Positions 34,594-41,220 of a DNA stretch of 57,791 nucleotides are shown here, one piece after another; the stretch's first letter is position 1, and each line of letters opens with the position of its first letter. The position numbers and the translations under genes are program-made. The DNA is taken from positions 1 through 57,791 of the forward strand of contig CAJTYL010000010.1 in assembly GCA_910583855.1 (NCBI GenBank), read 5' to 3'. This DNA is from an uncultured Christensenella sp. (GTDB taxonomy: Bacteria > Bacillota > Clostridia > Christensenellales > Borkfalkiaceae). The notes under the pieces were generated by a model that saw nothing but the letters and a program-made list of their open reading frames with translations, did no database searches and was not told the DNA's origin.

Positions 34594-34614
34594 ATACAAT
34601 TATATGAGGAATTT
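34583..34614. repeat. Perfect 14-bp inverted repeat over a start codon
   Basis: AAATTCCTCATATA (34583-34596), loop CAAT, and its exact complement (34601-34614). It lies between the mgtC stop and the next gene and covers that gene's likely start. It could be the mgtC terminator, a translational switch or a repressor site. Confidence 0.7.
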
Positions 34615-34641
34615 CTTATTAATATGAACTCACTGCCGCCA

Positions 34642-35301
34642 TTATTCTTCGTCAGTGCGTTCGATAGAAACTATAAAAGGGTTTTCTACCATAATATTAT
34701 TAAGAGTTTGCGAAGAAAACTCTTTATCGGTATTCAGCGTAGCTTTATAAAGGCAAGCGTCGCCTTCACGTATGATAGATAAACTTTTTAATCTGTTTAC
34801 CCCGAATAATTCCTTTACTTTGTCGCTCTCATTGGTTTCGTTGCGGAAAACAATTTTTATATGATAGAATTGTCTTGCCATAAATAAACGGCATTTCAGG
34901 TGACAGACACATTGAACTGCAATTAGAATAACCGTTGCTCCTACAGCTACAACGTACATACCTGCGCCCGCAGCCATACCTACGCCCGCCGTTGCCCAAA
35001 TGCCCGCAGCAGTAGTAAGCCCATGCATTTTTTGCCCGCGGAACATAATAATACCGGCGCCTAAAAAGCCTATGCCCGAAACTATCTGCGCGGCGACTCT
35101 TGCACCGTCTGCTTCCATTCCCGTAAACGCATACTTGCTTACAACCATCATAAGCGCCGAACCGACGCAAACTACGGTGTGCGTGCGTATTCCGGCTTCT
35201 TTATACCTGAGCTTTCGTTCAAATCCTATCGCAAAGCCCAGAATAACCGCAACTAACACGCCTATGAGATATTTCAATTCGGTTAAAACCGTTTCCCACA
35301 T
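34642..35301 (-). CDS. MgtC/SapB-family membrane protein
   Basis: 219 aa. Four or five hydrophobic helices in residues 8-135 carry the family pattern GFAIGFERKLRYKEAGIRTHTVVCVGSALMM and GIGFLGAGIIMFRG. A soluble C-terminal ACT-like domain follows (KIVFRNETNESDKVKELF). MgtC proteins are linked to magnesium limitation and acid tolerance. It is the last host gene before the prophage and has a good promoter. Confidence 0.92.
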   Translation of the reverse strand: MWETVLTELKYLIGVLVAVILGFAIGFERKLRYKEAGIRTHTVVCVGSALMMVVSKYAFTGMEADGARVAAQIVSGIGFLGAGIIMFRGQKMHGLTTAAGIWATAGVGMAAGAGMYVVAVGATVILIAVQCVCHLKCRLFMARQFYHIKIVFRNETNESDKVKELFGVNRLKSLSIIREGDACLYKATLNTDKEFSSQTLNNIMVENPFIVSIERTDEE

Positions 35302-35340
35302 AATTCCCCCCTAATTCGTTTTACATTTCAATCCTATACA

Positions 35341-35369
35341 AGTTTACCATTAAGATATCGAATTTTCAA
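35341..35369 (-). promoter_or_regulatory. mgtC promoter
   Basis: Minus-strand TTGAAA (35369-35364), 17 bases, TAAACT (35346-35341), with an AGGGGGGAA ribosome box before the ATG at 35301. It marks chromosome sequence up to at least 35369. Confidence 0.7.
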
Positions 35370-35537
35370 GAGGGTATGGCAAAAAAACTGCAATTTAGTC
35401 AAGCGTTTTTAGCATACTTTTTACATTTTTTTTACACATTTTTTGTATTGACCTTTTTTTGACAGATTTTTCTATACTTTTAAGCTCTCCCTCGGTACGG
35501 TCGCACGAGACCCACCCTGTTTTTGACAGCAAAAGGC
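35370..35537. other. Host-prophage junction zone, no gene
   Basis: A T-rich stretch (35405-35480) is followed by a short GC-rich part. It contains two copies of TTTTTGACAG (35456-35465 and 35520-35529) and the short dyad GGTC-N6-GACC. No ORF, tRNA or recognisable att core is seen. The prophage end must lie in or near this zone, but the exact base cannot be fixed without the other end. Confidence 0.45.
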
Positions 35538-35562
35538 ATTCCCTTACCTATGGTAAGGGAAT
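35538..35562 (-). terminator. Hairpin after the DDE recombinase gene
   Basis: Perfect 11-bp stem ATTCCCTTACC / GGTAAGGGAAT with a three-base loop, 28 bases beyond the recombinase stop. GCCTTTTG follows on the minus strand. It is likely a terminator; a role as an element end is not excluded. Confidence 0.65.
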
Positions 35563-35589
35563 ACTTCGCGCTTTCCCTTTTTGTTTTAT

Positions 35590-36603
35590 TTAAGCCGCGC
35601 GGGAATGGTTCTTAATGAAACGCACGCTCGTTTTGCGTTCTCCCTCTTTCAAAATCTGCAAAAGCTCGGCTCTCTTATCGAGAGGACTTTGCAAAACTCT
35701 TTTTCCGTACCGGTCGCGGAGCGAGGTTGAGGGGGCTTTGTTGTATCGAATGAGCCACGCGCCCATTTTCTCTTGCAACTCCTCAAATGTTGAGTATTGC
35801 AAGAAATTATAAAATCGCTCTTGGTCGGTTCGGTGCGACCGCTCCACCTTGCCGTTGTGCCTCGGGGTGTACGGTCTGATGAGCTGGTGTCTGATTCCGA
35901 GCCGCTTCATCGTTACGTCTGCAATATGCACCTTGCCCTCTCCCGTTCCTTTCGGGTTCGTGAATTCTGTCCCGTTGTCGGTCTGAATTACTGCGGGAGC
36001 ATATCCGAAGTACAGCACCGCCCTTTGGATAAAGTCTTTCGTAGACCAGCCCGAGTGTTCGCGGTACGCATAGATAAACCGCTCTCGCGTCGCCTCGTCT
36101 ATCATCGTGTATTGAAAATGTCTCTCGTAGGGCGGTTTCCCGATATAGCACTCCCTCGGCACAAACTTCACGTCCATTTGCCATTTTTGCCCGAGCATTT
36201 CGGGGGTGTCATACGGCTGCGCCACATACGGCTCGTACACCTCGGCGGGGCGGAGACAATACCTCCGGATATATTTGTACATTGTCATATAGTGCCGGGA
36301 GTAGGCGCACTTGGCGCGCAGTTCGCCGTAAATCTCCGTGTATCCCATTGTCGGGTTTTCTTTCAATACCCTTTCAATGTCCCGCTTCTCCTGCTCGGTC
36401 TGTGAGTTCGGGTGCGGCGTGAGCGGGCGGCTCGACTTGTTTTCAAGGCTTGCAAGCGTCCCGTCGTATGCTGTTTTCCACCGCCAAAGGCTCACGCGGG
36501 TGCATTTCATTTTCTTGCACACATAGAGCCAGTGTTTGCCCTCGTCAAGCCACATTTTGAGGGCGCGCAACTTCTCCCTCGCTGAATATTTTACACCTTT
36601 CAT
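35590..36603 (-). CDS. DDE (rve-type) transposase/integrase at the prophage edge
   Basis: 337 aa. The N-terminal helix-turn-helix spans residues about 5-55 (CTRVSLWRWKTAYDG), a second HTH-like part lies near 75-110, and the catalytic core has Asp in WQMDVKF, Asp in IQTDNGTEFT and Glu in HNGKVERSHRT, as in IS481/IS3-like enzymes. The start has AGGAGG 5 bases upstream. It lies 34 bases after the Arc-like regulator, leaving no room for an insertion-sequence end, so it looks like a resident gene of the prophage rather than a later IS. Whether it integrates the phage is inference. Confidence 0.88.
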   Translation of the reverse strand: MKGVKYSAREKLRALKMWLDEGKHWLYVCKKMKCTRVSLWRWKTAYDGTLASLENKSSRPLTPHPNSQTEQEKRDIERVLKENPTMGYTEIYGELRAKCAYSRHYMTMYKYIRRYCLRPAEVYEPYVAQPYDTPEMLGQKWQMDVKFVPRECYIGKPPYERHFQYTMIDEATRERFIYAYREHSGWSTKDFIQRAVLYFGYAPAVIQTDNGTEFTNPKGTGEGKVHIADVTMKRLGIRHQLIRPYTPRHNGKVERSHRTDQERFYNFLQYSTFEELQEKMGAWLIRYNKAPSTSLRDRYGKRVLQSPLDKRAELLQILKEGERKTSVRFIKNHSRAA

Positions 36604-36619
36604 TTTCCCTCCTAAAAGT

Positions 36620-36650
36620 AAAAGCGGGCAACTGCTATCAGTCGCCCGGT
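36620..36650 (-). terminator. Attenuator-like hairpin between the regulator and recombinase genes
   Basis: Minus-strand CGGGCGACTG-ATAG-CAGTTGCCCG with one wobble pair, followed by CTTTTACTTTT. The stem includes the regulator's stop codon. It would reduce transcription into the recombinase gene. Confidence 0.65.
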
Positions 36651-36847
36651 TCTGTGTCAGTGGTCTTTTTGAGCTGTTCCATAGCCCAGCGCAGAAATTC
36701 GGCGCGCCCTTTCCCCGTCTGCTTCAACAGCGCGTCAAGCTCTGCTGCGTCCTCGGGCTTCAAGTACGTTCCCCACGATACGCCAGTTTTCGGGTGCTTC
36801 TCCCTGTAACGCTTATCCGCCGCGCGCTGCGCTTCGCTTCGTGCCAT
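36638..36847 (-). CDS. Small Arc/MetJ-like (ribbon-helix-helix) regulator
   Basis: 69 aa: MARSEAQRAADKRYREKH, a short strand (SWGTYLKP) and two helices (EDAAELDALLKQTG, RAEFLRWAMEQLKK), which is the ribbon-helix-helix arrangement. ATG at 36847 directly follows a GGAGGT box; the longer frame upstream includes the promoter and is not coding. A 20-bp near-palindrome fills the spacer of its promoter, so it probably represses itself and the recombinase gene behind it. Confidence 0.75.
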   Translation of the reverse strand: MARSEAQRAADKRYREKHPKTGVSWGTYLKPEDAAELDALLKQTGKGRAEFLRWAMEQLKKTTDTEPGD

Positions 36848-36875
36848 ATCCACCTCCAAAATGATTAGTGTCTCG

Positions 36876-36904
36876 ATTATATCATACGCGTGTGATATTG
36901 TCAA
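36876..36904 (-). promoter_or_regulatory. Consensus promoter with a 20-bp operator palindrome
   Basis: Minus-strand TTGACA (36904-36899), 17 bases, TATAAT (36881-36876). Positions 36879-36898 form a near-perfect palindrome, ATATCA-N8-TGATAT with central ACGCGT and one mismatched pair, lying exactly between the two boxes. This is the best promoter in the prophage part of the window. Confidence 0.85.
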
Positions 36905-36921
36905 CAGTTTTTGCAAGAAAA

Positions 36922-36947
36922 AAAGCGGCTGATTATTCAGCCGCTTT
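36922..36947 (-). terminator. Terminator ending the late operon, with the stop codon in its loop
   Basis: Perfect 11-bp stem AAAGCGGCTGA / TCAGCCGCTTT with a four-base loop, followed by seven T residues on the minus strand. The last codons of the upstream gene form the first arm and its TAA falls in the loop. Confidence 0.92.
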
Positions 36948-37847
36948 GATAGTTTCGGTCGACGCGCTGTCGCCTTTCTTTTTTTCGCTTTCGATAAACT
37001 TTTGGATAAAGTCGAGGCGGAGCTTCATTTTTGAAAGAAGCGTCCCGCGCGCGAATGACTGTCCGTCGCTCGCTCCGAGTAATATGCTCATAGCAGTACG
37101 AAACAGTTTCATAAAAGTATTTACGAGTATAGCCACAGCAAAAGTGTCACTCTCGAAAAATAGCGTACTGAACGCGATAGAGAACGCCACGAGCGAAAAC
37201 AGCTTTTTGAATATAAGCTCGTTTATGTGCTTCTGCTCGTTTGCCTCTATGTCCTCATCTTCGCCTCCGCTCTTTTCGGTTCGGCTGAAAATGGTTGAAA
37301 TACGAACCTTTGCAAATTTTACGTATCTGACGGGCGACAGCTTGATTTTGTTGCCATGCGTCGGTAAAAATTCTATATCGCTGTCCGCGCTGTTTAGTTT
37401 CTTTTGCAGTGCTTCGCGCTTCTTGTCTTTCTTCGCTTTCGACAGCTTAAACTGTAAATATTCCCGGTATGCTTTCAGCTTTCGCGCCGCGTTTATGTTG
37501 TTCACGTATTCCTCAAATCGGGTCGTCAAGTTGTATTTGAGCAAATCGGCGTGGGCGTTGTCGATGAGCTTCTGCGTCTCGGTTATGGCTGAATTTTCCC
37601 GCAGTTCTTTCTCGCGGAAAAAATCTCGCACGGCGAGCGTAACGAGTACGACCGATAAGCACGTAAGCGCGAGCATTATCCAGTAGGACGCGTCGTTGAA
37701 AATCGTCGCGTTGAACCCTGCGTTTACGTAATCGAGAAGTATGTCCGCCGCGATTGAGAACACCAAAACCAAAATCATAAAAAGTTGTCGGTAGTTGAAT
37801 CGCTTTTTTAAGGCTTGCACCTTTTCCATTGTCTCTTTCTTTTCCAT
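36933..37847 (-). CDS. Prophage membrane protein with four helices and a long coiled middle
   Basis: 304 aa, not recognised as a known family. Two transmembrane helices lie at about 19-42 and 54-75, followed by a long Lys/Glu-rich helical cytoplasmic region (90-215), then two more hydrophobic helices near 218-262 and a charged tail. GGAGGAAGAT precedes the ATG. It ends the prophage late operon and follows two other small membrane proteins, so a holin, antiholin or lysis-control role is plausible, but it is larger than most holins. No endolysin is nearby. Confidence 0.7.
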   Translation of the reverse strand: MEKKETMEKVQALKKRFNYRQLFMILVLVFSIAADILLDYVNAGFNATIFNDASYWIMLALTCLSVVLVTLAVRDFFREKELRENSAITETQKLIDNAHADLLKYNLTTRFEEYVNNINAARKLKAYREYLQFKLSKAKKDKKREALQKKLNSADSDIEFLPTHGNKIKLSPVRYVKFAKVRISTIFSRTEKSGGEDEDIEANEQKHINELIFKKLFSLVAFSIAFSTLFFESDTFAVAILVNTFMKLFRTAMSILLGASDGQSFARGTLLSKMKLRLDFIQKFIESEKKKGDSASTETIKAAE

Positions 37848-37858
37848 ATCTTCCTCCG

Positions 37859-38353
37859 CTATCTGTTTTTGGCGTGTATCTCGCGCGAATACAGAATATT
37901 AAACACCAGCCCAATGAAGAAGCTGACCGTTATGTATCCGAGCGTCGCCGAGAGTTTCACGAGCTGCGCCTCCAACGCCTTGAACGCAACGAACCCAGCC
38001 GCCAAAAAAAGCAACGGAATAATGGAGCTGAATATCGCCTCTATCGTTTTTATCGACTTCAATTCTTTTTCCAGCGCGGCAAGCTCGGCGGGGTCTTGCT
38101 TCGTTTTTAAGTCCGCCAGCATTACGTTGCTTTGCGCTTTGAGGCTTTCGAGCTTTCTGTCGATGAACAGTTTTTTGATGACCCAAAAAACAAAAATCAA
38201 AAGCAGTATGCCCGTAATGGATACCTTGAAGCCCACCGCGCCGTTGGTGTTCCCGATAGTGCTATATCGGGCGATGACGAGCGCAATCGGCACGACCGCC
38301 GAGAAAAGCAAGTGTAGGACGAAGAAAGCGACCCGCTTTTTTGTCATTTTCAT
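37859..38353 (-). CDS. Holin-like small membrane protein
   Basis: 164 aa with four predicted transmembrane helices: 8-24, 42-62, 108-128 and 138-154. A charged coil lies between helices 2 and 3. GGAGGG stands 5 bases before the ATG at 38353. Size, position at the end of the tail genes and dense membrane content suggest a holin or a partner of the next gene. No family motif is seen, so this is inference. Confidence 0.65.
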   Translation of the reverse strand: MKMTKKRVAFFVLHLLFSAVVPIALVIARYSTIGNTNGAVGFKVSITGILLLIFVFWVIKKLFIDRKLESLKAQSNVMLADLKTKQDPAELAALEKELKSIKTIEAIFSSIIPLLFLAAGFVAFKALEAQLVKLSATLGYITVSFFIGLVFNILYSREIHAKNR

Positions 38354-38354
38354 C

Positions 38355-38894
38355 TTATCCCTCCAAGCCGCCGAAGTTTACGCCTCCGGGCGTTCCTCCC
38401 TCGGTCTCGTCCTCCGCCTCTCCGGTTTCCTCGGGAAGTTCGAGGGGCTGCAACACAACAGTCATCAGCTCTTTTGCTTCGGGCGGAGTGTATCCGCTTT
38501 CAAGCAGTTTGATATTGCTTGCAAGCTCCGCCTTTTCGTCCTCGGTCAAGGCTTTAAGTTTTATAATACCTTTTGCGATAGCCACGAGAATGCCTTTCAG
38601 CGCGTTGGTCGCTTCCTCCACGCGCTCCACTCTCGTATCGAGTAGTTTTGCGGTCTTTTTGAGCGACCTCTCCGTTACGGCGGTAACGTCAATATTGAGC
38701 GTCTTGCCCGCCAGCTTTTCGGCAACCTTTTGGCTGACCTGCTCCGTGTTGTAGGAAGCGTCGAGGGCTGCGGTGGTTTTCTTTACAAATCTACCCACAA
38801 GCAAGCGCACGACCGCGTAGATAATCGCACCCGTTCCCGTCGCTCCGCATACTGCCGCCACATAGGGCGCGATAAGTTCCCATACATAGTCCAT
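38355..38894 (-). CDS. Single-helix membrane protein with coiled coil (holin-region protein)
   Basis: 179 aa with one N-terminal hydrophobic segment (residues about 5-33, Gly/Ala-rich), a long helical region rich in Lys/Glu/Leu (38-150), and a Pro/Glu/Gly tail (EETGEAEDETEGG). The layout resembles small phage proteins encoded next to holins. Two bases separate it from the next gene. Confidence 0.6.
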   Translation of the reverse strand: MDYVWELIAPYVAAVCGATGTGAIIYAVVRLLVGRFVKKTTAALDASYNTEQVSQKVAEKLAGKTLNIDVTAVTERSLKKTAKLLDTRVERVEEATNALKGILVAIAKGIIKLKALTEDEKAELASNIKLLESGYTPPEAKELMTVVLQPLELPEETGEAEDETEGGTPGGVNFGGLEG

Positions 38895-38909
38895 TTTTAT
38901 ATCCTCCGA

Positions 38910-39542
38910 TTATTTGATTATTGTAGGGTCGTAGTTCTTTTCGAGGGCAAGAACCCTCGGGGAAAGGTCGTTGATGACCTTAATTGCTTCGTTGTACGCT
39001 CCCGCGAGCGTTTCGTTTGCTTTTTTAACGCTTGCAAGCGTCTCTCCCTGCTCTGTGAGCTTCCGCTCGAATGAAGCGACACTCTCGGCGGTCGCGGCTC
39101 TGTGGCTCGAATAATCGGCTTTGAGTGCGTCAAATTCCGCCCGCGTCTTTGCGTGTTCTCTCTCCACTTCGGCAAGCCGAGCAAAAAGCTCTCTGTCGTC
39201 CAGTCCCGCCGTTATTTGCCATTGAGTTTGACGCAACGAAAGGAACGTCCCAACTTTGAGCGGGTGGCACTCCCACGACTGCGTGATTTTCTCCCCGTCC
39301 ACCTTGCAGACAGTCAGACCGACGCGCTGCTCTTTTGTGAGCAAGGGCTTCGGAACTTTCGCCGTGCTGTCTTGTATTATTGTCCGGTATTCCACACCGC
39401 TTTCGTCCCGAAAAAGCGCGATATACGCGCCCGCTTCGGGCAAGAGAAAAGACACGCAGAACGTGTCTTTTATGTCTCGTAATATTGGCGTCGAGTTGGT
39501 AATTACACCAACGCCCGACCCGTTTATAAGCTCGTACTGCAT
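38910..39542 (-). CDS. Baseplate/fibre-like protein with coiled-coil C-terminus
   Basis: 210 aa. A beta-rich N-terminal domain of about 110 residues (SFLLPEAGAYIALFRDESG) resembles the short attachment domains of Firmicute phage baseplate proteins. A heptad-like coiled coil (residues 115-200, ARLAEVEREHAKTRAEFDALK) could trimerise. It follows the XkdX-like peptide by 3 bases. It is probably a tail-tip or baseplate component; the precise role is unknown. Confidence 0.6.
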   Translation of the reverse strand: MQYELINGSGVGVITNSTPILRDIKDTFCVSFLLPEAGAYIALFRDESGVEYRTIIQDSTAKVPKPLLTKEQRVGLTVCKVDGEKITQSWECHPLKVGTFLSLRQTQWQITAGLDDRELFARLAEVEREHAKTRAEFDALKADYSSHRAATAESVASFERKLTEQGETLASVKKANETLAGAYNEAIKVINDLSPRVLALEKNYDPTIIK

Positions 39543-39545
39543 TGA

Positions 39546-39647
39546 TTATTCCTCCAACGCTTGGCGCACTTCTTCACGCCATTTCTCGGGCACTTGTTCG
39601 AGCGTCATCTGCTCCGCCCTTATTAAATCGACGTAAATATCAACCAT
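39546..39647 (-). CDS. XkdX/CD1375-like 33-aa phage peptide
   Basis: The 33 residues are MVDIYVDLIRAEQ, then MTLEQVPEKWREEV and RQALEE. The LI(x)AEQMTLEQVPEKWR(x)EV pattern is the one found in the very short XkdX-type proteins encoded after tail-fibre genes in many Firmicute phages. The start overlaps the previous gene by 8 bases, with GGAGG upstream. Function is unknown, but position and pattern are characteristic. Confidence 0.75.
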   Translation of the reverse strand: MVDIYVDLIRAEQMTLEQVPEKWREEVRQALEE

Positions 39648-39891
39648 TGCCGTTTCCTCCCGTCAAAAGTGCCGCAAGCTCCGCGATAGCGAGCTTATTC
39701 TTCAAACTGTCCTGCCTGTTCCACTCGGCTATGGTGTACTGCGTTTCTTCGTACTCCCAGCCGTGAAAGCCGCGCTTTTCCTCGGTGTCCTCCTCGTCGA
39801 CGCGCCGAATGTTTTTACGCTCGTAGACGGTGGTTTTGCCGAATTCCAGTTCAAGCGGCTTTACTTCCTGACTTCCTCTTACCGTTGCCAT
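39640..39891 (-). CDS. Conserved small phage tail-region protein
   Basis: 83 aa. It starts MATVRGSQEVKPLELEFGKTTVYERKNI (residues 1-28), then GWEYEETQYTIAEWNRQDS and a short helix. This TVYxRKNI ... GWxYxExQY pattern recurs in small proteins just upstream of XkdX-like genes in Firmicute phages. It overlaps the end of the reverse transcriptase gene by 41 bases and is too short and too beta-like to be an Avd accessory protein. Function is unknown. Confidence 0.65.
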   Translation of the reverse strand: MATVRGSQEVKPLELEFGKTTVYERKNIRRVDEEDTEEKRGFHGWEYEETQYTIAEWNRQDSLKNKLAIAELAALLTGGNGNG

Positions 39892-40942
39892 GTTGTCCTC
39901 CCAAAATTTTGTTTATTGTTTTATTTTTAAGTCGGGCGCAATCGCCCCATTCGAGTATGCCCTTATACGACCCGACCGTGCTTTGGTCTGATTGTGAAAG
40001 CGGCGCGCCCGTGTTGGTTTTGCGTAGCAACTTTTTCGTGGCTATTTTGAGCCGTGCTTTCGTTGACCGACGCAGTAGTGTGTAATCTCCGAAACTCCTA
40101 TAACCGACGAAATCTATCCCGCGCACATAAGTTGGAAATACTTGCCAGTTTTCTTTGAGTTTAAGACCGAGATTTTCCAATAGATACGCCTCTATCTCCT
40201 TGCGGAGCTGGTGCAGGTATTCTTTGCTGTTGCTCAAAATAACCATATCGTCCATATATCGCAAGTAATATTTGACGCGCTTCTGCTCTTTAAGCCAGTG
40301 GTCGAATTGCGAGAGGTATATATTTCCGAAGTATTGACTTGTATAGTTTCCTATCGGTATCCCCTGCTCCCCACTGTCGACTATATCGTCAAGTATCCAA
40401 AGTACGTCATCGTCTTTGAAAAGCCGACGCAAAATTCTTTTGAGAATATCTTTGTGTATGCTCGGAAAGAATTTTTTGACGTCCAACTTCAAGCAATATT
40501 GCGTCCCCTCTCTGTCCTCCATAAATTTGTGAAGTTTTGTGAGGGCTGCGTGTGTTCCTCTGTCGCTGACAAATTTCTTTCTCTTCTTGCTCCACCTATA
40601 CTCTCCGCGCAAAGCTGCGTATGTAGTGGAAATTAGGTGCTTCATAAAAACCTTTTCAAGCACTTGCATAATTGCCCACTGGACTATACGGTCGGGAAAA
40701 TAGGGAAGCTCGCAAATGTCTCTCTCTTTGCCTCGGTCTTTAATTTTGAAAGTATGGTATTTTGACGTCATGTAGGTTTTGTCTATGAGCATTTTTTGAA
40801 TTCTCTTGCAATACCCCAAAATGTCGCGGTCTACCATTTGAACCTGTTTATCGTTTGTCTTGTTCTGTCGCGCGTTGAGGTGCGCCAGTACAATGTTGTT
40901 TATGTCCACAATCTTTTCAAATAGAAAGCCTGTTCGCTTCAT
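39851..40942 (-). CDS. Reverse transcriptase of a diversity-generating retroelement
   Basis: 363 aa. The palm motifs are all present: LDVKKFFPSI (153-162), GIPIGNYTSQYFGNIYLSQFD (194-214), YLRYMDDMVIL (226-236) and GIDFVGYRSF (275-284). The IGNYTSQ form of motif B is that of DGR enzymes, and no maturase or endonuclease domain follows. The enzyme copies the template repeat with errors at adenines and returns the copy to the variable repeat upstream. The template lies 111 bases upstream on the same strand. The ATG has a poor ribosome site, suggesting low expression. No Avd-like gene is adjacent. Confidence 0.95.
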   Translation of the reverse strand: MKRTGFLFEKIVDINNIVLAHLNARQNKTNDKQVQMVDRDILGYCKRIQKMLIDKTYMTSKYHTFKIKDRGKERDICELPYFPDRIVQWAIMQVLEKVFMKHLISTTYAALRGEYRWSKKRKKFVSDRGTHAALTKLHKFMEDREGTQYCLKLDVKKFFPSIHKDILKRILRRLFKDDDVLWILDDIVDSGEQGIPIGNYTSQYFGNIYLSQFDHWLKEQKRVKYYLRYMDDMVILSNSKEYLHQLRKEIEAYLLENLGLKLKENWQVFPTYVRGIDFVGYRSFGDYTLLRRSTKARLKIATKKLLRKTNTGAPLSQSDQSTVGSYKGILEWGDCARLKNKTINKILGGQHGNGKRKSGSKAA

Positions 40943-41053
40943 ATAGTTTTTGTGTCCTCTCCGAGCGTTCGAGCTTTACGCCTACCAGCACGGATATTGA
41001 GATTTTGATATTCTGCCAAGAGGCAGGGCGATTTTTACCTAATTTTACAAAAA

Positions 41054-41167
41054 CAAGTGTGTGCCGATATTCGCATTCGCATTCGACGCAGAATTGCAAT
41101 TGAAATAGAAAGCCCCTGCATTCGTGTCATTGCTGTGATTGCCCCCGAAATACGGGACGTTGCCGGT
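41054..41167 (-). repeat. DGR template repeat (TR)
   Basis: 114 bases matching 41236-41349 at an offset of 182, with 21 differences. On the minus (coding-sense) strand 20 of the 21 fall on TR adenines: 17 A-to-G and 3 A-to-T. The single other change is G-to-T at 41123. Read in the frame of the fibre gene, the TR has ten AAY (Asn) codons, the codon type that gives the widest range when adenines are randomised. It is non-coding in its own place, lying between the fibre gene and the reverse transcriptase gene. Confidence 0.95.
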
Positions 41168-41220
41168 TAATCATCGCCCGATTTAATAGTTTGGTTTATT
41201 GAGTTCTTTACGGCTTTGAT

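Noticed and set aside
35480..35520. tRNA fragment or att core at the host junction
   Set aside because: The short GGTC/GACC dyad does not extend to a cloverleaf or T-arm, and no matching copy is visible in the window.
35456..35580. Plus-strand small RNA ending at the 35538-35562 hairpin
   Set aside because: The only -35/-10 pair has a 19-base spacer and nothing else supports transcription; too weak to list.
35590..36603. DDE recombinase gene read as a simple inserted insertion sequence
   Set aside because: No terminal inverted repeats could be found, and only 34 bases, holding a terminator and a ribosome site, separate it from the regulator gene; it looks resident.
39640..39891. 83-aa gene as the Avd accessory protein of the retroelement
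   Set aside because: Too short, not a four-helix pattern, and it matches small tail-region proteins usually found beside XkdX-like genes.
39851..40942. Reverse transcriptase as a group II intron or retron enzyme
   Set aside because: IGNYTSQ motif, no maturase or HNH domain, and a clear template/variable repeat pair beside it.
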